A model generated the notes under the pieces. The model made no database searches, was not told where the DNA came from, and was given only the letters and a program-made list of their open reading frames with translations. Below, piece by piece: positions 25,068 to 34,391 of a stretch of 38,884 nucleotides of DNA. The position numbers were made by a program, and so were the translations under genes. The first letter of the stretch is position 1. Every line of letters begins with the position of its first letter. Location: NCBI RefSeq assembly GCF_001559865.1, contig NZ_LOHE01000034.1, positions 1-38,884 on the forward strand. The letters are read 5' to 3'. Source of the stretch: Abyssisolibacter fermentans. GTDB lineage: Bacteria > Bacillota > Clostridia > Tissierellales > MCWD3.

Positions 25068-26030
25068 ATGGAAGACATTCTAGAAATATGTGCTGGATTA
25101 GATGTACATCAAAAAAATATAGTAGCATGCGTGTTAGATGGAACATTAAATAAACGACCTAAAAAGGAAATAAAATCATTTGGCACAGAAACAGAAGAAC
25201 TACTAAAATTATTAGATTGGTTAGAGGAAAAGAAATGTAGTCATGTGGCAATGGAAAGTACAGGAGTTTATTGGAAACCAGTATGGAACATATTAGAAAC
25301 AGGTAATTTTGAACTTATATTGGCAAATGCACATCAAATCAAGAATTTACCTGGAAGAAAAACAGATGTAAAAGATGCGGAATGGATAGCTAGTTTGTTT
25401 AGGAGTGGATTGGTTAACAAAAGTTTTGTACCAGAACAACCTATTCGAGATTTAAGAGATTTGACAAGATATAGAAAGAAGATAATATTCTCAATAAATA
25501 GAGAAAAGAATAGAGTGCACAAATTACTACAAGACTGTAATATAAAAATAACAAGTCAACTATCAGATATTTTCGGAGATACAGGAAGACAGATAATAGA
25601 TCATATAATGAATAATAGGCACATTGGAAGAAATGAAATAGAAGAAATGGTTAAAGGGAGAGGTAAAGGAAAAATAAAGACAAAAGTTGATGATATATTA
25701 AAGTCTGTTAATGGAAATGTAAGAGAACATCATAGAGTTATGATTAGGTTTAGTTATGAACATGTAGAATTTCTTGAAAATAAACAAAAAGAGATTGAAA
25801 AGCTCATTGATAAATTAGTACAACCTTATACAAAAGAAATAGAGATATTAAATACTATACCAGGAGTGAGTAAAAATTCAGCATCAATAATTATAGCAGA
25901 AATAGGTGTAAATATGGAACAATTTCCAACAGACCACCATCTATCTTCGTGGGCGGGATTAAGTCCAGGAAATAACGAAAGTGCAGGTAAAAAAAAAGAA
26001 GCAAAACTGTGTCGGGAAATAAACATTTAA
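25068..26030 (+). CDS. IS110 transposase, N-terminal and central part
   Basis: 320 codons. RuvC-like DEDD domain with D12 (GLDVHQ), E63 (AMESTG), D100 and D103 (GRKTDVKDA), then a coiled-coil-like linker and the Transposase_20 domain beginning LNTIPGVSKNSA. The catalytic serine of the IS110 family would be S305 in GNNESAG. The frame then enters a 9-A run (25989-25997) and ends in a tail (EAKLCREINI) foreign to the family. The family sequence continues in the -1 frame. Joined at the A-run the product would be 412 residues, a normal IS110 length. Confidence 0.85.
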   Translation: MEDILEICAGLDVHQKNIVACVLDGTLNKRPKKEIKSFGTETEELLKLLDWLEEKKCSHVAMESTGVYWKPVWNILETGNFELILANAHQIKNLPGRKTDVKDAEWIASLFRSGLVNKSFVPEQPIRDLRDLTRYRKKIIFSINREKNRVHKLLQDCNIKITSQLSDIFGDTGRQIIDHIMNNRHIGRNEIEEMVKGRGKGKIKTKVDDILKSVNGNVREHHRVMIRFSYEHVEFLENKQKEIEKLIDKLVQPYTKEIEILNTIPGVSKNSASIIIAEIGVNMEQFPTDHHLSSWAGLSPGNNESAGKKKEAKLCREINI

Positions 26031-26305
26031 AAACAGTTTTATGTGAATGTGCATGGGTTGCAAGTCATACAAAGAATACAAGATTGTCAATAACATACTG
26101 GAAATGGATAAGAAGAATGGGAAAGAAAAAAGCTAATATAGCACTAGCTAATCTAATGTTAAGAATATGTTATCACATGATAAAAAATCAAACTGAGTAT
26201 AAAGAAGTAGGAGATTTATACTATAAGAAGAAGGAATTAAATAAAGAAAAAAGACTTATTGAAGAATTAGAATCAAGGGGATATGCAATAGCAAAAGCAG
26301 ACTAA
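26009..26305 (+). CDS. IS110 transposase, C-terminal part in -1 frame
   Basis: GNKHLKTVLCECAWVASHTK begins the expected continuation of the Transposase_20 domain, followed by MGKKKANIALANLMLRICYH. A GTG at 26009 can open this frame, but no SD precedes it. The family-like reading in this frame starts back at the A-run (RSKTVSGNKHL from 25997). It is either reached by -1 slippage on A-AAA-AAA (25991-25997) or is the result of a one-base loss that disabled the gene. Confidence 0.75.
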   Translation: MSGNKHLKTVLCECAWVASHTKNTRLSITYWKWIRRMGKKKANIALANLMLRICYHMIKNQTEYKEVGDLYYKKKELNKEKRLIEELESRGYAIAKAD

Positions 26306-26352
26306 AGCAATAAATATAAAGGAATAAAGAAGCACATTTTTATAAGAAAAAT

Positions 26353-26734
26353 GATGGGCTTTATTAAGTGATGCCTAAAGTCCATCACGAGGGTCAATGT
26401 TTTCGTAGGAAAGTTCTGCTTTTTCAATAAGAGTTAAAAAAATTGCTAGTAGTTAGGGTTAGCCTTTGAAGTAAGTGTAGCTCAATGTTTGTGGACGGTT
26501 AGAATACATTACCAAATGGAGAGGGGCACGAATCTGAGAATCTTTGCTGGTTCCTGTAAAGAAGCAATTTTTTTCATTTTGTAGAAGCGTTGAAAAAATT
26601 ACTTCTTAAAAGTCACCTAAAAAGAAACCTCAGATTGAGCCATAGTGAATTTGTTGGTTGAAACAGTTACTAGAGCAGTTGGTTACTGTTTGATTTAGAG
26701 TAGATGCGATTAGAGCGGCATAAGCCGTTTTTTT
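26353..26734 (+). ncRNA. Structured non-coding right flank of the IS110 element
   Basis: A gene-free stretch (26306-26905) with several helices. GATGGGCTTT/AAAGTCCATC (26353-26362 with 26377-26386, one G-U). AATCTGAG/CTCAGATT (26531-26538 with 26629-26636). This encloses a long AT hairpin (26561-26574 with 26592-26605). AAACAGTTAC/GTTACTGTTT (26661-26670 with 26682-26691, one mismatch). A terminator ends it. It could be an element-encoded RNA (IS1111-type elements carry theirs in this flank) or a host small RNA. From 26735 to 26905 I see nothing definite. Confidence 0.4.
26712..26734 (+). terminator. Terminator ending the right-flank RNA
   Basis: GCGGC and GCCGT enclose an ATAA loop (26715-26728), extended by A-U and G-U pairs to 26712-26731, followed by a T-run to 26734. 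Confidence 0.75.
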
Positions 26735-26905
26735 GCTTTTTAGTAAAGAACATTGCAGAATCGTCTTTTATCTATTATTAAAATACATACAGTAATAAAA
26801 TTATATATGTAAAAATAAATTATTAGTCCTATGTTCAAAAAAATTTATCAGCTATTCGAATTTAATCTTTTTTAATAATTATATACCAAGGAAGTGGTGA
26901 TAAAA

Positions 26906-28696
26906 GTGAAGAAAAAAAAGTATGGAATAAGGGATATAGTAAAATTGCCATTTAAGTATGCTCATGGTTATGCTGGTTTGATAGCAGTCCAAAAAATACT
27001 AAATGGTATAGTACCGACACTACAAGTATTAGCTACTGCCAAGTTTTTAGACACTGCTATAGCTATAGTTAATGGAAAGAGAGATTATTATGAAATATTT
27101 GTACCTATAATTATAGTAGTATTACTTTTAGTTTATTCATGGGTATCAGAGCAGCTTATAAAGTTTATAAATGTAAAGTTTGAGATGAGGCTTAGGGAAA
27201 AATTTAGAGTTAATATTACTGAAAAAAGAGCAAAGCTAAAATATAAGCATGTGGAGAATTCTGATATTTGGAATTTAATATCAAGGGTTATAAAAGAGCC
27301 TGAAATTCAGATAAAAAATGCTTATAATGATTTTTTGTCTTTAGTAGCTCTTATTATAAGAATATTAGGTTTACTACTTGTGCTTATTACTCATGTTTGG
27401 TGGACTGCAGTAGCTATAATCATAGTATCAGTTCCATTATTCAAGGTTGCACTTAAAAATGGTGAAGATATTTATGAAGCTGACAGGGAAGTGTCTAAAT
27501 ATAAAAGAAAGTTTGAATATTTGGGGGAAGTCTTAACTGGAAGAGAGTGTGTAGAGGAAAGAACACTATTTGGGTATACTGACGTAATTAATGATAGATG
27601 GCAACAGCAGTATGAAACTGCAAGAAAGATTGAGTACAAAACAGATTTGATATGTTTTGCAAGAGCAAGATTTAGAGGCATTATTACTGCACTTATTTCT
27701 GTAACTATAGTTATAATATTAATAAAACCAGTCCATGCAGGAATGATGAGTGTAGGTATATTTATATCTATTTCTAATGGTGTTTTTGAACTCATTAAAT
27801 TGATGTCTTACCAATTTACTTTATATATAGAAGCACTATCAAAGAATTTTGAGTATTTAAAAGATTTAAGTGACTTTGCTATGTTAGATGAATGTGAAGG
27901 AGCAGTTGATACTCCTTCAGATGAAAAAGTTATATTTAAATCTTTAGAGTTCAGGAATGTATCTTTTAAATATCCGGGTAAAGATAATTATATATTAAAA
28001 AATCTTTCTTTCATTATAAATGAAGGATATCATTATGCTTTTGTAGGAGTAAACGGAGCAGGGAAGACAACTATAACTAAACTTATAACTGGTTTATATG
28101 ATGAATATGAGGGACAAATTTTAATCAATGGAGTAAATATTAAAAAATATAATCATAGCAAGCTTAAGAGTATGTATTCAGTAGTATATCAGGATTTTGC
28201 AAAATATTATATTTCTTTTAAAGATAATATAGCTTTGGGAAACATTAATAATATGATTAATGAAGATAATGAAGCAGGCATTCAAGCTTCTATCAAGTTT
28301 ATGGAATTAAACAGTGTAGCTGATAATTTATCTAAAGGATTAGATACACATCTTGGTAAAATTAAAAGCAATGGAGTAGATTTATCTGGAGGACAGTGGC
28401 AACGAATAGGTATGGCTAGAAGCATTATAAGCTGTGCACCTATTAGAATACTAGATGAGCCTACAGCTTCCATCGACCCGATAAGTGAAAGTAATATTTA
28501 TAAGCAGTTTGAGCAAATAAGTAGTGATAAAACTACGATTTTTATAAGTCATAGACTAGGTGCAACAAAGCTTGCTAATGAAATTTATGTAATTAAGGAT
28601 GGAATGATTAAGGAAAAAGGTTCACATGAGCAGTTGATGAAGCAAAAGGGAATTTATTCATACATGTATGAGAGTCAAAGGAGCTGGTATTTATGA
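26906..28696 (+). CDS. ABC exporter half-transporter, first subunit
   Basis: About 596 residues: a six-helix type IV ABC transmembrane domain (about 20-320) and a nucleotide-binding domain. The latter carries Walker A GVNGAGKTT (about 381-389), Q-loop VYQDF, signature LSGGQWQR, Walker B RILDEPTAS and H-loop ISHRLG, so the ATPase site is complete. In-frame GTGs at 26894 and 26897 exist, but the SD-like AGTGGTGAT (26893-26901) favours GTG 26906. Its stop overlaps the next gene by 4 nt (ATGA), indicating a heterodimeric exporter. Substrate unknown; no precursor-peptide gene or peptidase domain is seen. Confidence 0.85.
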   Translation: MKKKKYGIRDIVKLPFKYAHGYAGLIAVQKILNGIVPTLQVLATAKFLDTAIAIVNGKRDYYEIFVPIIIVVLLLVYSWVSEQLIKFINVKFEMRLREKFRVNITEKRAKLKYKHVENSDIWNLISRVIKEPEIQIKNAYNDFLSLVALIIRILGLLLVLITHVWWTAVAIIIVSVPLFKVALKNGEDIYEADREVSKYKRKFEYLGEVLTGRECVEERTLFGYTDVINDRWQQQYETARKIEYKTDLICFARARFRGIITALISVTIVIILIKPVHAGMMSVGIFISISNGVFELIKLMSYQFTLYIEALSKNFEYLKDLSDFAMLDECEGAVDTPSDEKVIFKSLEFRNVSFKYPGKDNYILKNLSFIINEGYHYAFVGVNGAGKTTITKLITGLYDEYEGQILINGVNIKKYNHSKLKSMYSVVYQDFAKYYISFKDNIALGNINNMINEDNEAGIQASIKFMELNSVADNLSKGLDTHLGKIKSNGVDLSGGQWQRIGMARSIISCAPIRILDEPTASIDPISESNIYKQFEQISSDKTTIFISHRLGATKLANEIYVIKDGMIKEKGSHEQLMKQKGIYSYMYESQRSWYL

Positions 28697-30525
28697 TAAA
28701 AGATAACAAGAAAAAAGATATTTCTTTTTGCAGTGTAGTATGTAGAATAGTACCTATGGCTTTTAAAGCGTGTCCTGTCTATTTTATTATATGCAATTTA
28801 ATTGGAATATTACATGGTTTATCGCATGGTTTTAGCACTTATATGACGCAAAAATTTTTTGATTCTGTATCAGATGTAGTAGGGAATAATGGGATGATTA
28901 ATGATGCAATGTTAATGGCAGTGGCTTTAGGAATAGCATTTATTTTATCCCAAATAATTAATGGTATTGATAATTTTATGTATTATAACAAAGAAAATAT
29001 AATGATTAGATATATTAGCAAGAAGATAAATAATAAGGCTGGAAAATTAGATCCATTAGTTTTTGAAAAAACAGAATGTCTGGATGATATAAAAAAAGCA
29101 AAAATAGGAGCTCAGAACAGTGCAAATTTACTAGAGGTACTGACAAGTATTTTTACACTTTATCTTCCTTATTTTGTTTTTATGGCAGTGTATTTATATA
29201 AATTAAAACCAATTCTTGTAATGTCAATATTAATAATATTTATACCTACTGTTATAACTCAACTGGTTAGAGTGAAATCATTTGATGAATTAGCAGATGA
29301 AGCTGCACCTATAAGAAGAGAATTTGAGTATTATGAAAAGTGTATTGGTGATAGAGAATACTATAAAGAGACTAGAATTTTAGGGGCTTTTATATACTTT
29401 AAAAATCTTTATTTAACTTCATTGAAACTGCTTAATAAGAAAATATGGACTATAGAAAAAAAATCTGGGTTTATGGAGTTAGGCATGAAGCTGATAACCC
29501 TTCTTGGATACATGGGAGTTTTGTGTTTGCTTTTTGATTCACTGTTAAAAGGAGATATAACTGTGGGAGCTTTTGGAGCAGTATTTTCTTCTATAGGATT
29601 TATGATAAGTGTAATGGAAGAGATAATATGCAGGCGAATAGGAGACATTACAAGAAATCTTGGAACTGTAAAAAATCTTATAAGATTTCTTGATATGCCA
29701 GAAAGAGAAGGAGAAGATGTAGTAATAAAAGGAGTTCCTAATATATCTGTAAAGGATGTTTCATTTATTTATCCAGATGCTAATAAAGCTTCCTTATCCA
29801 ATATTAATTTAGAGATTAAAAGTGGAGAAACTATTGCAATAGTTGGAGCAAATGGAGCTGGCAAAAGTACTTTAGTTAAGTTATTGATGGGTATATACAG
29901 ACCAGCAGATGGAAGAGTGCTACTTGGTGGAGCAGATACTACTAAAGCATCTTCTAAATCTATATATGAAAATATATCAGCAGTATTTCAAAAATATCAA
30001 AGATATAAGATGACACTAGGTGATAATACAGCAATTAGCTCAGTAAAAAAAGGGTTAAATGAAAATAGTAAAATTAAGCATAAATATTTAAAGGAAGCTT
30101 TAACTAAAGCAGATTTACAAATTGATAAAGAAAAGTTTCCATATGGATATGAAACTGTTCTTTATCGTGAATTTGACGGAGTAGATTTATCAGGAGGACA
30201 GTGGCAAAGAGTAGCTATTGCAAGAGCATTTTATAGAAAACACAATATGATAGTACTTGATGAACCGACAGCAGCCATTGATCCTGTACAGGAAACTAAA
30301 ATGTATAATAAATTTGCCCAAATGTCAGAGGGAAAGACAGCAATAATTGTTACTCATAGATTAGGATCAGCTAAAATAGCTGATAGAATAGTAGTTATGG
30401 ATGATGGGGGAATAGCTGAAATAGGAACTCATGATGAGCTAATAAAGAAAAGAGGAAAATATAGAGAAATGTATGAGGCGCAAAGTAAATGGTATGTTAA
30501 TGAAGAAGAAAAAATCACAATGTGA
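28693..30525 (+). CDS. ABC exporter half-transporter, second subunit
   Basis: 610 residues, same plan as its partner. Membrane domain about 20-335, then Walker A GANGAGKST, Q-loop VFQKY, signature LSGGQWQR, Walker B MIVLDEPTAA and H-loop VTHRLG. Both subunits keep a catalytic glutamate after Walker B, unlike many heterodimeric exporters with one degenerate site. Start overlaps the stop of the partner (28693-28696), so expression is coupled. The terminator stem begins inside the last codons. Confidence 0.85.
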   Translation: MIKDNKKKDISFCSVVCRIVPMAFKACPVYFIICNLIGILHGLSHGFSTYMTQKFFDSVSDVVGNNGMINDAMLMAVALGIAFILSQIINGIDNFMYYNKENIMIRYISKKINNKAGKLDPLVFEKTECLDDIKKAKIGAQNSANLLEVLTSIFTLYLPYFVFMAVYLYKLKPILVMSILIIFIPTVITQLVRVKSFDELADEAAPIRREFEYYEKCIGDREYYKETRILGAFIYFKNLYLTSLKLLNKKIWTIEKKSGFMELGMKLITLLGYMGVLCLLFDSLLKGDITVGAFGAVFSSIGFMISVMEEIICRRIGDITRNLGTVKNLIRFLDMPEREGEDVVIKGVPNISVKDVSFIYPDANKASLSNINLEIKSGETIAIVGANGAGKSTLVKLLMGIYRPADGRVLLGGADTTKASSKSIYENISAVFQKYQRYKMTLGDNTAISSVKKGLNENSKIKHKYLKEALTKADLQIDKEKFPYGYETVLYREFDGVDLSGGQWQRVAIARAFYRKHNMIVLDEPTAAIDPVQETKMYNKFAQMSEGKTAIIVTHRLGSAKIADRIVVMDDGGIAEIGTHDELIKKRGKYREMYEAQSKWYVNEEEKITM

Positions 30526-30549
30526 AGAATATTCGCATTGTGATTTTTT
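30509..30549 (+). terminator. Terminator overlapping the end of the ABC operon
   Basis: AAAAAATCACAATG (30509-30522, the last codons) pairs perfectly with CATTGTGATTTTTT (30536-30549). The stop codon lies in the loop. Confidence 0.85.
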
Positions 30550-30571
30550 AAGCAGAGAACTCAGTATCCTT

Positions 30572-30661
30572 TGCTATAATAAAATTAGGGTACAGTCAAA
30601 CAAAAAGTTTACAAGTTGGAAACATTTTTTTTATTCTTTAGAAAACTAAAATATCTATAAT
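30572..30661 (+). promoter_or_regulatory. Two candidate promoters for the lipoprotein gene
   Basis: TG-C-TATAAT (30572-30580) is an extended -10 about 110 nt upstream of the ATG. A second TATAAT lies at 30656-30661, 30 nt upstream, with only a weak TTATTC for a -35. Neither has a good -35, so which is used cannot be told. Confidence 0.4.
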
Positions 30662-30691
30662 ATACCTATAAAAAAAGAGGAGGTAAAAAGC

Positions 30692-31954
30692 ATGATTGAT
30701 AAAATGAGATTTAAATTAGTAAAAAAGAAGTTATGTATATCTTTAATACTAGGTATGGCGATATGTAGTATGACAGCTTGCAGTGATGATCAAGTTCATA
30801 CAGGAATTGAAAAAGATAAGAAAATGGTGGTTCTTGAGAATCAGCAGGAGGATATAAACAATGTTTTAGGAGTACAAAATATTGAAAGAATAGAAGGTTT
30901 TAGAGCTGTTAAATGGTTAGATGACGAAAGAATTATAGGTATTGATGAAAAAGATTCAGTTGAAAATGTTTGTATTTTTGATGTAAAAGAATTAACTCTA
31001 AAAACTTTGAGTAATAATAAAGAAACAAATGATAATGATATGGCAACTTATTTTGAAAGAATTTATTGTACAGAAGATAAAAATTATATATTATATCAAA
31101 AACTTATAGATAAAGATTATGACAAAAGGACTATATATGTATATGATTTAAAACAATCAAAAGAAACGAAACTGGCTGATGGAGTAAATGCTATGAATAT
31201 GGTTTTTGATAATAAGGTTATATTTGCAAAAGGTATGAAAATATATGTGTATGATTTTAATGGGAATAAGACAGAAATTAAAATGCCTAAAGAGCTGGAG
31301 AATGAAATTAAGGATTTTGATATAACTTTTGAACATTATCTTGATAGTTTGCATGTCAGCGATGATGAAAGACATATTGAAAGCTTCATGAAAAAATTGG
31401 AGACAAAATATAAGTTTGAAAAAGAAAATAATTGCATACAAGTACTAAATAGTAAAGATGATGAAATCTATATTGGTACTTATTTAAGTTATTGTAGTAA
31501 CAAATATTTTGCATACAACTTAAAAACAAATAAGTATAGAGAGTTTGATAGATTCATTAAAAAAGAGAATGAAAAGACAATTGATAGTTTTAAAACATAT
31601 GAAGATGAAAAAATAGTTGCATTAGAGCAGCCAAATGGTTCTGATGATTATGAACTTTGGAGATTAGATTCTGATGGTAAGCATATAGAACTTATTGAAA
31701 AAGGACAAATAAATATAAATAGAGAATTTGTAATTTCACAAGACAATAGTAAAGTTGCATATTTTTTAGATGTGTCAGATGGAAAAAATAAAATTGTTAT
31801 ATATGATCTTCAATCGGGTAAAAAATTTGAAATGTTCGAAGAAATCGGAACTGTTTTATTTAACAAGATTTCAAATAAGGTTGCAGTTATATCAGTTAAT
31901 GTAGATGATGATATGCATTTAAATTTTTTTACAAATATCTATACTTTGAATTAG
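30692..31954 (+). CDS. Lipoprotein with TolB/propeller-like repeats
   Basis: 420 residues. Basic start, hydrophobic stretch and lipobox ending SMTAC (Cys30). The mature part repeats short strand blocks of the TolB-like/YncE-like propeller kind (VKWLDDERIIGIDEKDSVEN, NYILYQKLIDKD, IYVYDLKQSKETKLADG, VAYFLDVSDGKNKIVIYDL). These commonly report or scaffold on the cell surface. SD GAGGAGGT. It sits between an ABC exporter operon and a two-component pair, so a sensory accessory role is plausible but unproven. Confidence 0.7.
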   Translation: MIDKMRFKLVKKKLCISLILGMAICSMTACSDDQVHTGIEKDKKMVVLENQQEDINNVLGVQNIERIEGFRAVKWLDDERIIGIDEKDSVENVCIFDVKELTLKTLSNNKETNDNDMATYFERIYCTEDKNYILYQKLIDKDYDKRTIYVYDLKQSKETKLADGVNAMNMVFDNKVIFAKGMKIYVYDFNGNKTEIKMPKELENEIKDFDITFEHYLDSLHVSDDERHIESFMKKLETKYKFEKENNCIQVLNSKDDEIYIGTYLSYCSNKYFAYNLKTNKYREFDRFIKKENEKTIDSFKTYEDEKIVALEQPNGSDDYELWRLDSDGKHIELIEKGQININREFVISQDNSKVAYFLDVSDGKNKIVIYDLQSGKKFEMFEEIGTVLFNKISNKVAVISVNVDDDMHLNFFTNIYTLN

Positions 31955-31979
31955 CTTGTGAAATATTTTAAATTAAAAA

Positions 31980-32158
31980 CAGCACAAGAACTCCTATTAT
32001 TTATATAACAAGGCGTAATATGACTCACATTTCTATAGGCGGCGGATACTGAATAGATTAAAAGACAGGTGGTGTTCAATATCGCGCCTTGTTGAAACGG
32101 TGTGCTGCAATTACTACATAATTGCTACGTTGTTATAATAGGAATATTGTGCTTTTTT
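31980..32158 (+). ncRNA. 170-nt multibranched RNA closed by a U-tailed stem
   Basis: GCACAA (31982-31987) pairs with TTGTGC (32147-32152) and TCCTATTAT (31992-32000) with ATAATAGGA (32135-32143), followed by six Ts (32153-32158). Inside are AACAAGGCG/CGCCTTGTT (32007-32015 with 32085-32093) and GCAATTA/TAATTGC (32107-32125). CAGCACA (31980-31986) can alternatively pair with TGTGCTG (32101-32107). That alternative excludes the terminal stem. It is locally GC-richer than its surroundings. It is a small RNA or a riboswitch-like leader of the two-component genes; I do not recognise the class. Confidence 0.55.
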
Positions 32159-32178
32159 ATAGTATCTCAATATTAATT

Positions 32179-32187
32179 TGTTATAAT
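32179..32187 (+). promoter_or_regulatory. Extended -10 promoter for the two-component genes
   Basis: TG-T-TATAAT (32179-32187) lies 34 nt before the ATG at 32222. The same ten bases, TTGTTATAAT, also occur at 32130-32139 inside the preceding RNA. No -35 is convincing. Confidence 0.4.
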
Positions 32188-32221
32188 AACTACATGGACA
32201 AAAACTAAAGAAGGTGAAAAA

Positions 32222-32926
32222 ATGAGCATTAAGATTTTAGTTGCAGATGATGAAGAAAATATTGCAAACTCAATTGCATATGCGCTAAAACGTGAGCAAT
32301 ATGAAGTTTATACTGCATATGATGGAGAAGAAGCTATGGATATTATTAAGAATAACTGTCTTGATATACTCATACTTGATATTATGATGCCAAAGGTTAA
32401 TGGTTATGATGTTTTAAGAAAAATCGTAAATGACATGCAAATAGGAATAATAATGCTGACAGCTAAGAGCAGTTTGGTAGATAAAGTACTAGGGCTTGAG
32501 CTTGGAGCTGATGACTATGTAACAAAGCCTTTTGACATTCAAGAATTGATTGCTAGGGTAAGATCATTATGTAGACGTTTAAAAAAAGGTGAAAGTAGTG
32601 GAGATAATAGGAGTAGCCAAAATATAATATGTGTAGAAGAATTAAAGATTAATATTAAGGAAAGGGTAGTTTGTTTAGGTGATAATATGCTGCATTTAAA
32701 GCCTAAAGAATTTGATTTGTTAACATTTCTATTACAAAATAATAGAATAACCTTTACAAGGGATAATATTCTAGATGAAGTATGGGGACAAGACTATTTT
32801 GGAGGAACGAGAACAGTTGATATTCATATACAGCGAATAAGAAAAAAACTTGGAAAATATGGAGTAATAATAAAGACTGTTCCAAAGATTGGCTATAAAG
32901 CAGTGGAGAATTTAAATGAAAATTAG
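32222..32926 (+). CDS. OmpR-family response regulator
   Basis: 234 residues. Receiver domain (1-120) with acidic pocket D9-D10-E11, phosphoacceptor D53 (LILDIMMP), T80 and K102 (TKPFD). A winged-helix DNA-binding domain (about 132-230) follows, with LKPKEFDLLTFL and TVDIHIQRIRKKL. SD AAGAAGGTGA. Its last 11 nt overlap the kinase start, so the pair is translationally coupled. Likely targets are the adjacent efflux and lipoprotein genes; that is inference. Confidence 0.9.
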   Translation: MSIKILVADDEENIANSIAYALKREQYEVYTAYDGEEAMDIIKNNCLDILILDIMMPKVNGYDVLRKIVNDMQIGIIMLTAKSSLVDKVLGLELGADDYVTKPFDIQELIARVRSLCRRLKKGESSGDNRSSQNIICVEELKINIKERVVCLGDNMLHLKPKEFDLLTFLLQNNRITFTRDNILDEVWGQDYFGGTRTVDIHIQRIRKKLGKYGVIIKTVPKIGYKAVENLNEN

Positions 32927-34391
32927 TATAAAGGTAAAGTTAACTGTTTTTTTAATTCTTTTGTTAATATTTAATCTTATAATTATTAGTATATTCACAT
33001 TAAATGGAGTTAAAGAGAACCAAAAGGAATCATATGAAATATTTTTAAAAGACAACAGTAAAACTGCGAATCTATATATCAGAGAAAAGTTTCTTGTAAC
33101 CAAAAGCAAGGATTTTGAGAAATTTTACATAGAAAATGCGAGTAAGATTAGCTTAGAACTTGCAAGAATGCTAGATTTAAAAACAGTTTTGTATGATAAT
33201 AATGGTAATGTAATTTCAAACATTCAAAATCTTATAGATAATAATGATAATACAAAATTATTATCTAAAGCACTTGAAAATAATATTGTATACCAAAAAG
33301 AAGGAGACAGAATAATATATGCGGCTCCTGTTTATGATCTAGAAAAACAAATTGGAGTATTAAAATTTGAGTATAGTATAAAAAAGCAAAGAATTTTTTA
33401 TGAAGATATAAGAAAATTATTTTTAAAAGTTGGACTTGTATCCATTATTGTTACTTTTATATTAGCAAGGCTGTATTTTATAGATATTGTAAAAAGCATA
33501 ATAATACTAAAAGAATCAATTAAGAATGTTGAAAAAGGTAATTACGATTGTATAGAAATAATAAACAGAAGTGATGAGTTTGGTGAATTAGGCAAAGGAA
33601 TTCTTGCAATGTCTAAAAAAATAAAAAATAATATTAATCAGATTAACAATGAGAAAAAGAAATTAAAAAAAGCATTAGTGAAACTTCAAAAACTCGAAAA
33701 AAGGCAGAGAGAATTCATAGGAGATATAACTCATGAATTTAAAACTCCAATAACTGTAATTAAGGCACAGATTGATTTGATAACTTTATATAATGACGAT
33801 GAAAACATGGTTAACAAATCAAAAGAAATTGCAGAAAAAGAATTAAAACGGTTAGATAGTATGATTGAAAATATACTTTATTTGTCTAGAACGGAGAAAT
33901 ATGATTTTGAATTAAAAAGAAGAAAAATTAATACCAAAATAATTTTAAAAGAAATAATTGAAAGAATGACAGGTAAAGCATCAAAATATGGAATTGAAAT
34001 AATAGAAAATATAAAAGAAGCATGTGTTTACATGGATTATGATAGTTTTATGCAAATATTTATTAATCTCATAGATAATGCAATAAAATACAATAATATT
34101 GATGGAAAGATATTTATAAGAAGTTATATTATAGATAATAAAAATTACATTGAAATAGAGGATACTGGTATCGGAATACCAAATGAACACAAGAGACGAA
34201 TTTTTGAACCTTTTTACACTATAGAAAAAAACAGGTCTAAAAAGTTTTCTGGAACAGGACTTGGATTAGCACTAGTATATAAGCTTTTAGAAAAACAGAA
34301 TGCAGCAATAAGTGTTTTAGATGGTGATAAAGGAACTATTTTTAAAGTTAAAATTCCTTTATATAAAGATATTAATGGAAATGATGATTAA
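32916..34391 (+). CDS. Sensor histidine kinase
   Basis: 491 residues. TM1 about 8-30, an extracytoplasmic sensor domain about 31-168, TM2 about 169-190, then HAMP. The HisKA domain has phospho-acceptor H273 (GDITHEFKTP). The HATPase_c domain has the N-box INLIDNAIKYN, G1 EDTGIGIP, F-box FEPFY and G2 GTGLGLAL. All catalytic blocks are intact. The medium-size sensor domain suggests it detects an extracellular or membrane signal. Partner of the upstream overlapping regulator. Confidence 0.9.
   Translation: MKISIKVKLTVFLILLLIFNLIIISIFTLNGVKENQKESYEIFLKDNSKTANLYIREKFLVTKSKDFEKFYIENASKISLELARMLDLKTVLYDNNGNVISNIQNLIDNNDNTKLLSKALENNIVYQKEGDRIIYAAPVYDLEKQIGVLKFEYSIKKQRIFYEDIRKLFLKVGLVSIIVTFILARLYFIDIVKSIIILKESIKNVEKGNYDCIEIINRSDEFGELGKGILAMSKKIKNNINQINNEKKKLKKALVKLQKLEKRQREFIGDITHEFKTPITVIKAQIDLITLYNDDENMVNKSKEIAEKELKRLDSMIENILYLSRTEKYDFELKRRKINTKIILKEIIERMTGKASKYGIEIIENIKEACVYMDYDSFMQIFINLIDNAIKYNNIDGKIFIRSYIIDNKNYIEIEDTGIGIPNEHKRRIFEPFYTIEKNRSKKFSGTGLGLALVYKLLEKQNAAISVLDGDKGTIFKVKIPLYKDINGNDD

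Larger units (their letters stand above)
24801..26740 (+). mobile_element. IS110-family insertion sequence (approximate limits)
   Basis: The element contains a DEDD transposase gene split into two frames (25068-26305), a structured non-coding left flank and a roughly 430-nt structured right flank ending at a terminator. IS110 elements lack clear terminal inverted repeats and target duplications, so the exact ends cannot be read here. 24801 and 26740 are outer estimates set by the flanking terminator hairpins. Confidence 0.55.

Noticed and set aside
26306-26905. A precursor peptide gene for the ABC exporter
   Set aside because: No ORF with an SD and a leader-like double-glycine or similar site lies between the IS element and 26906; the region is structured and non-coding.
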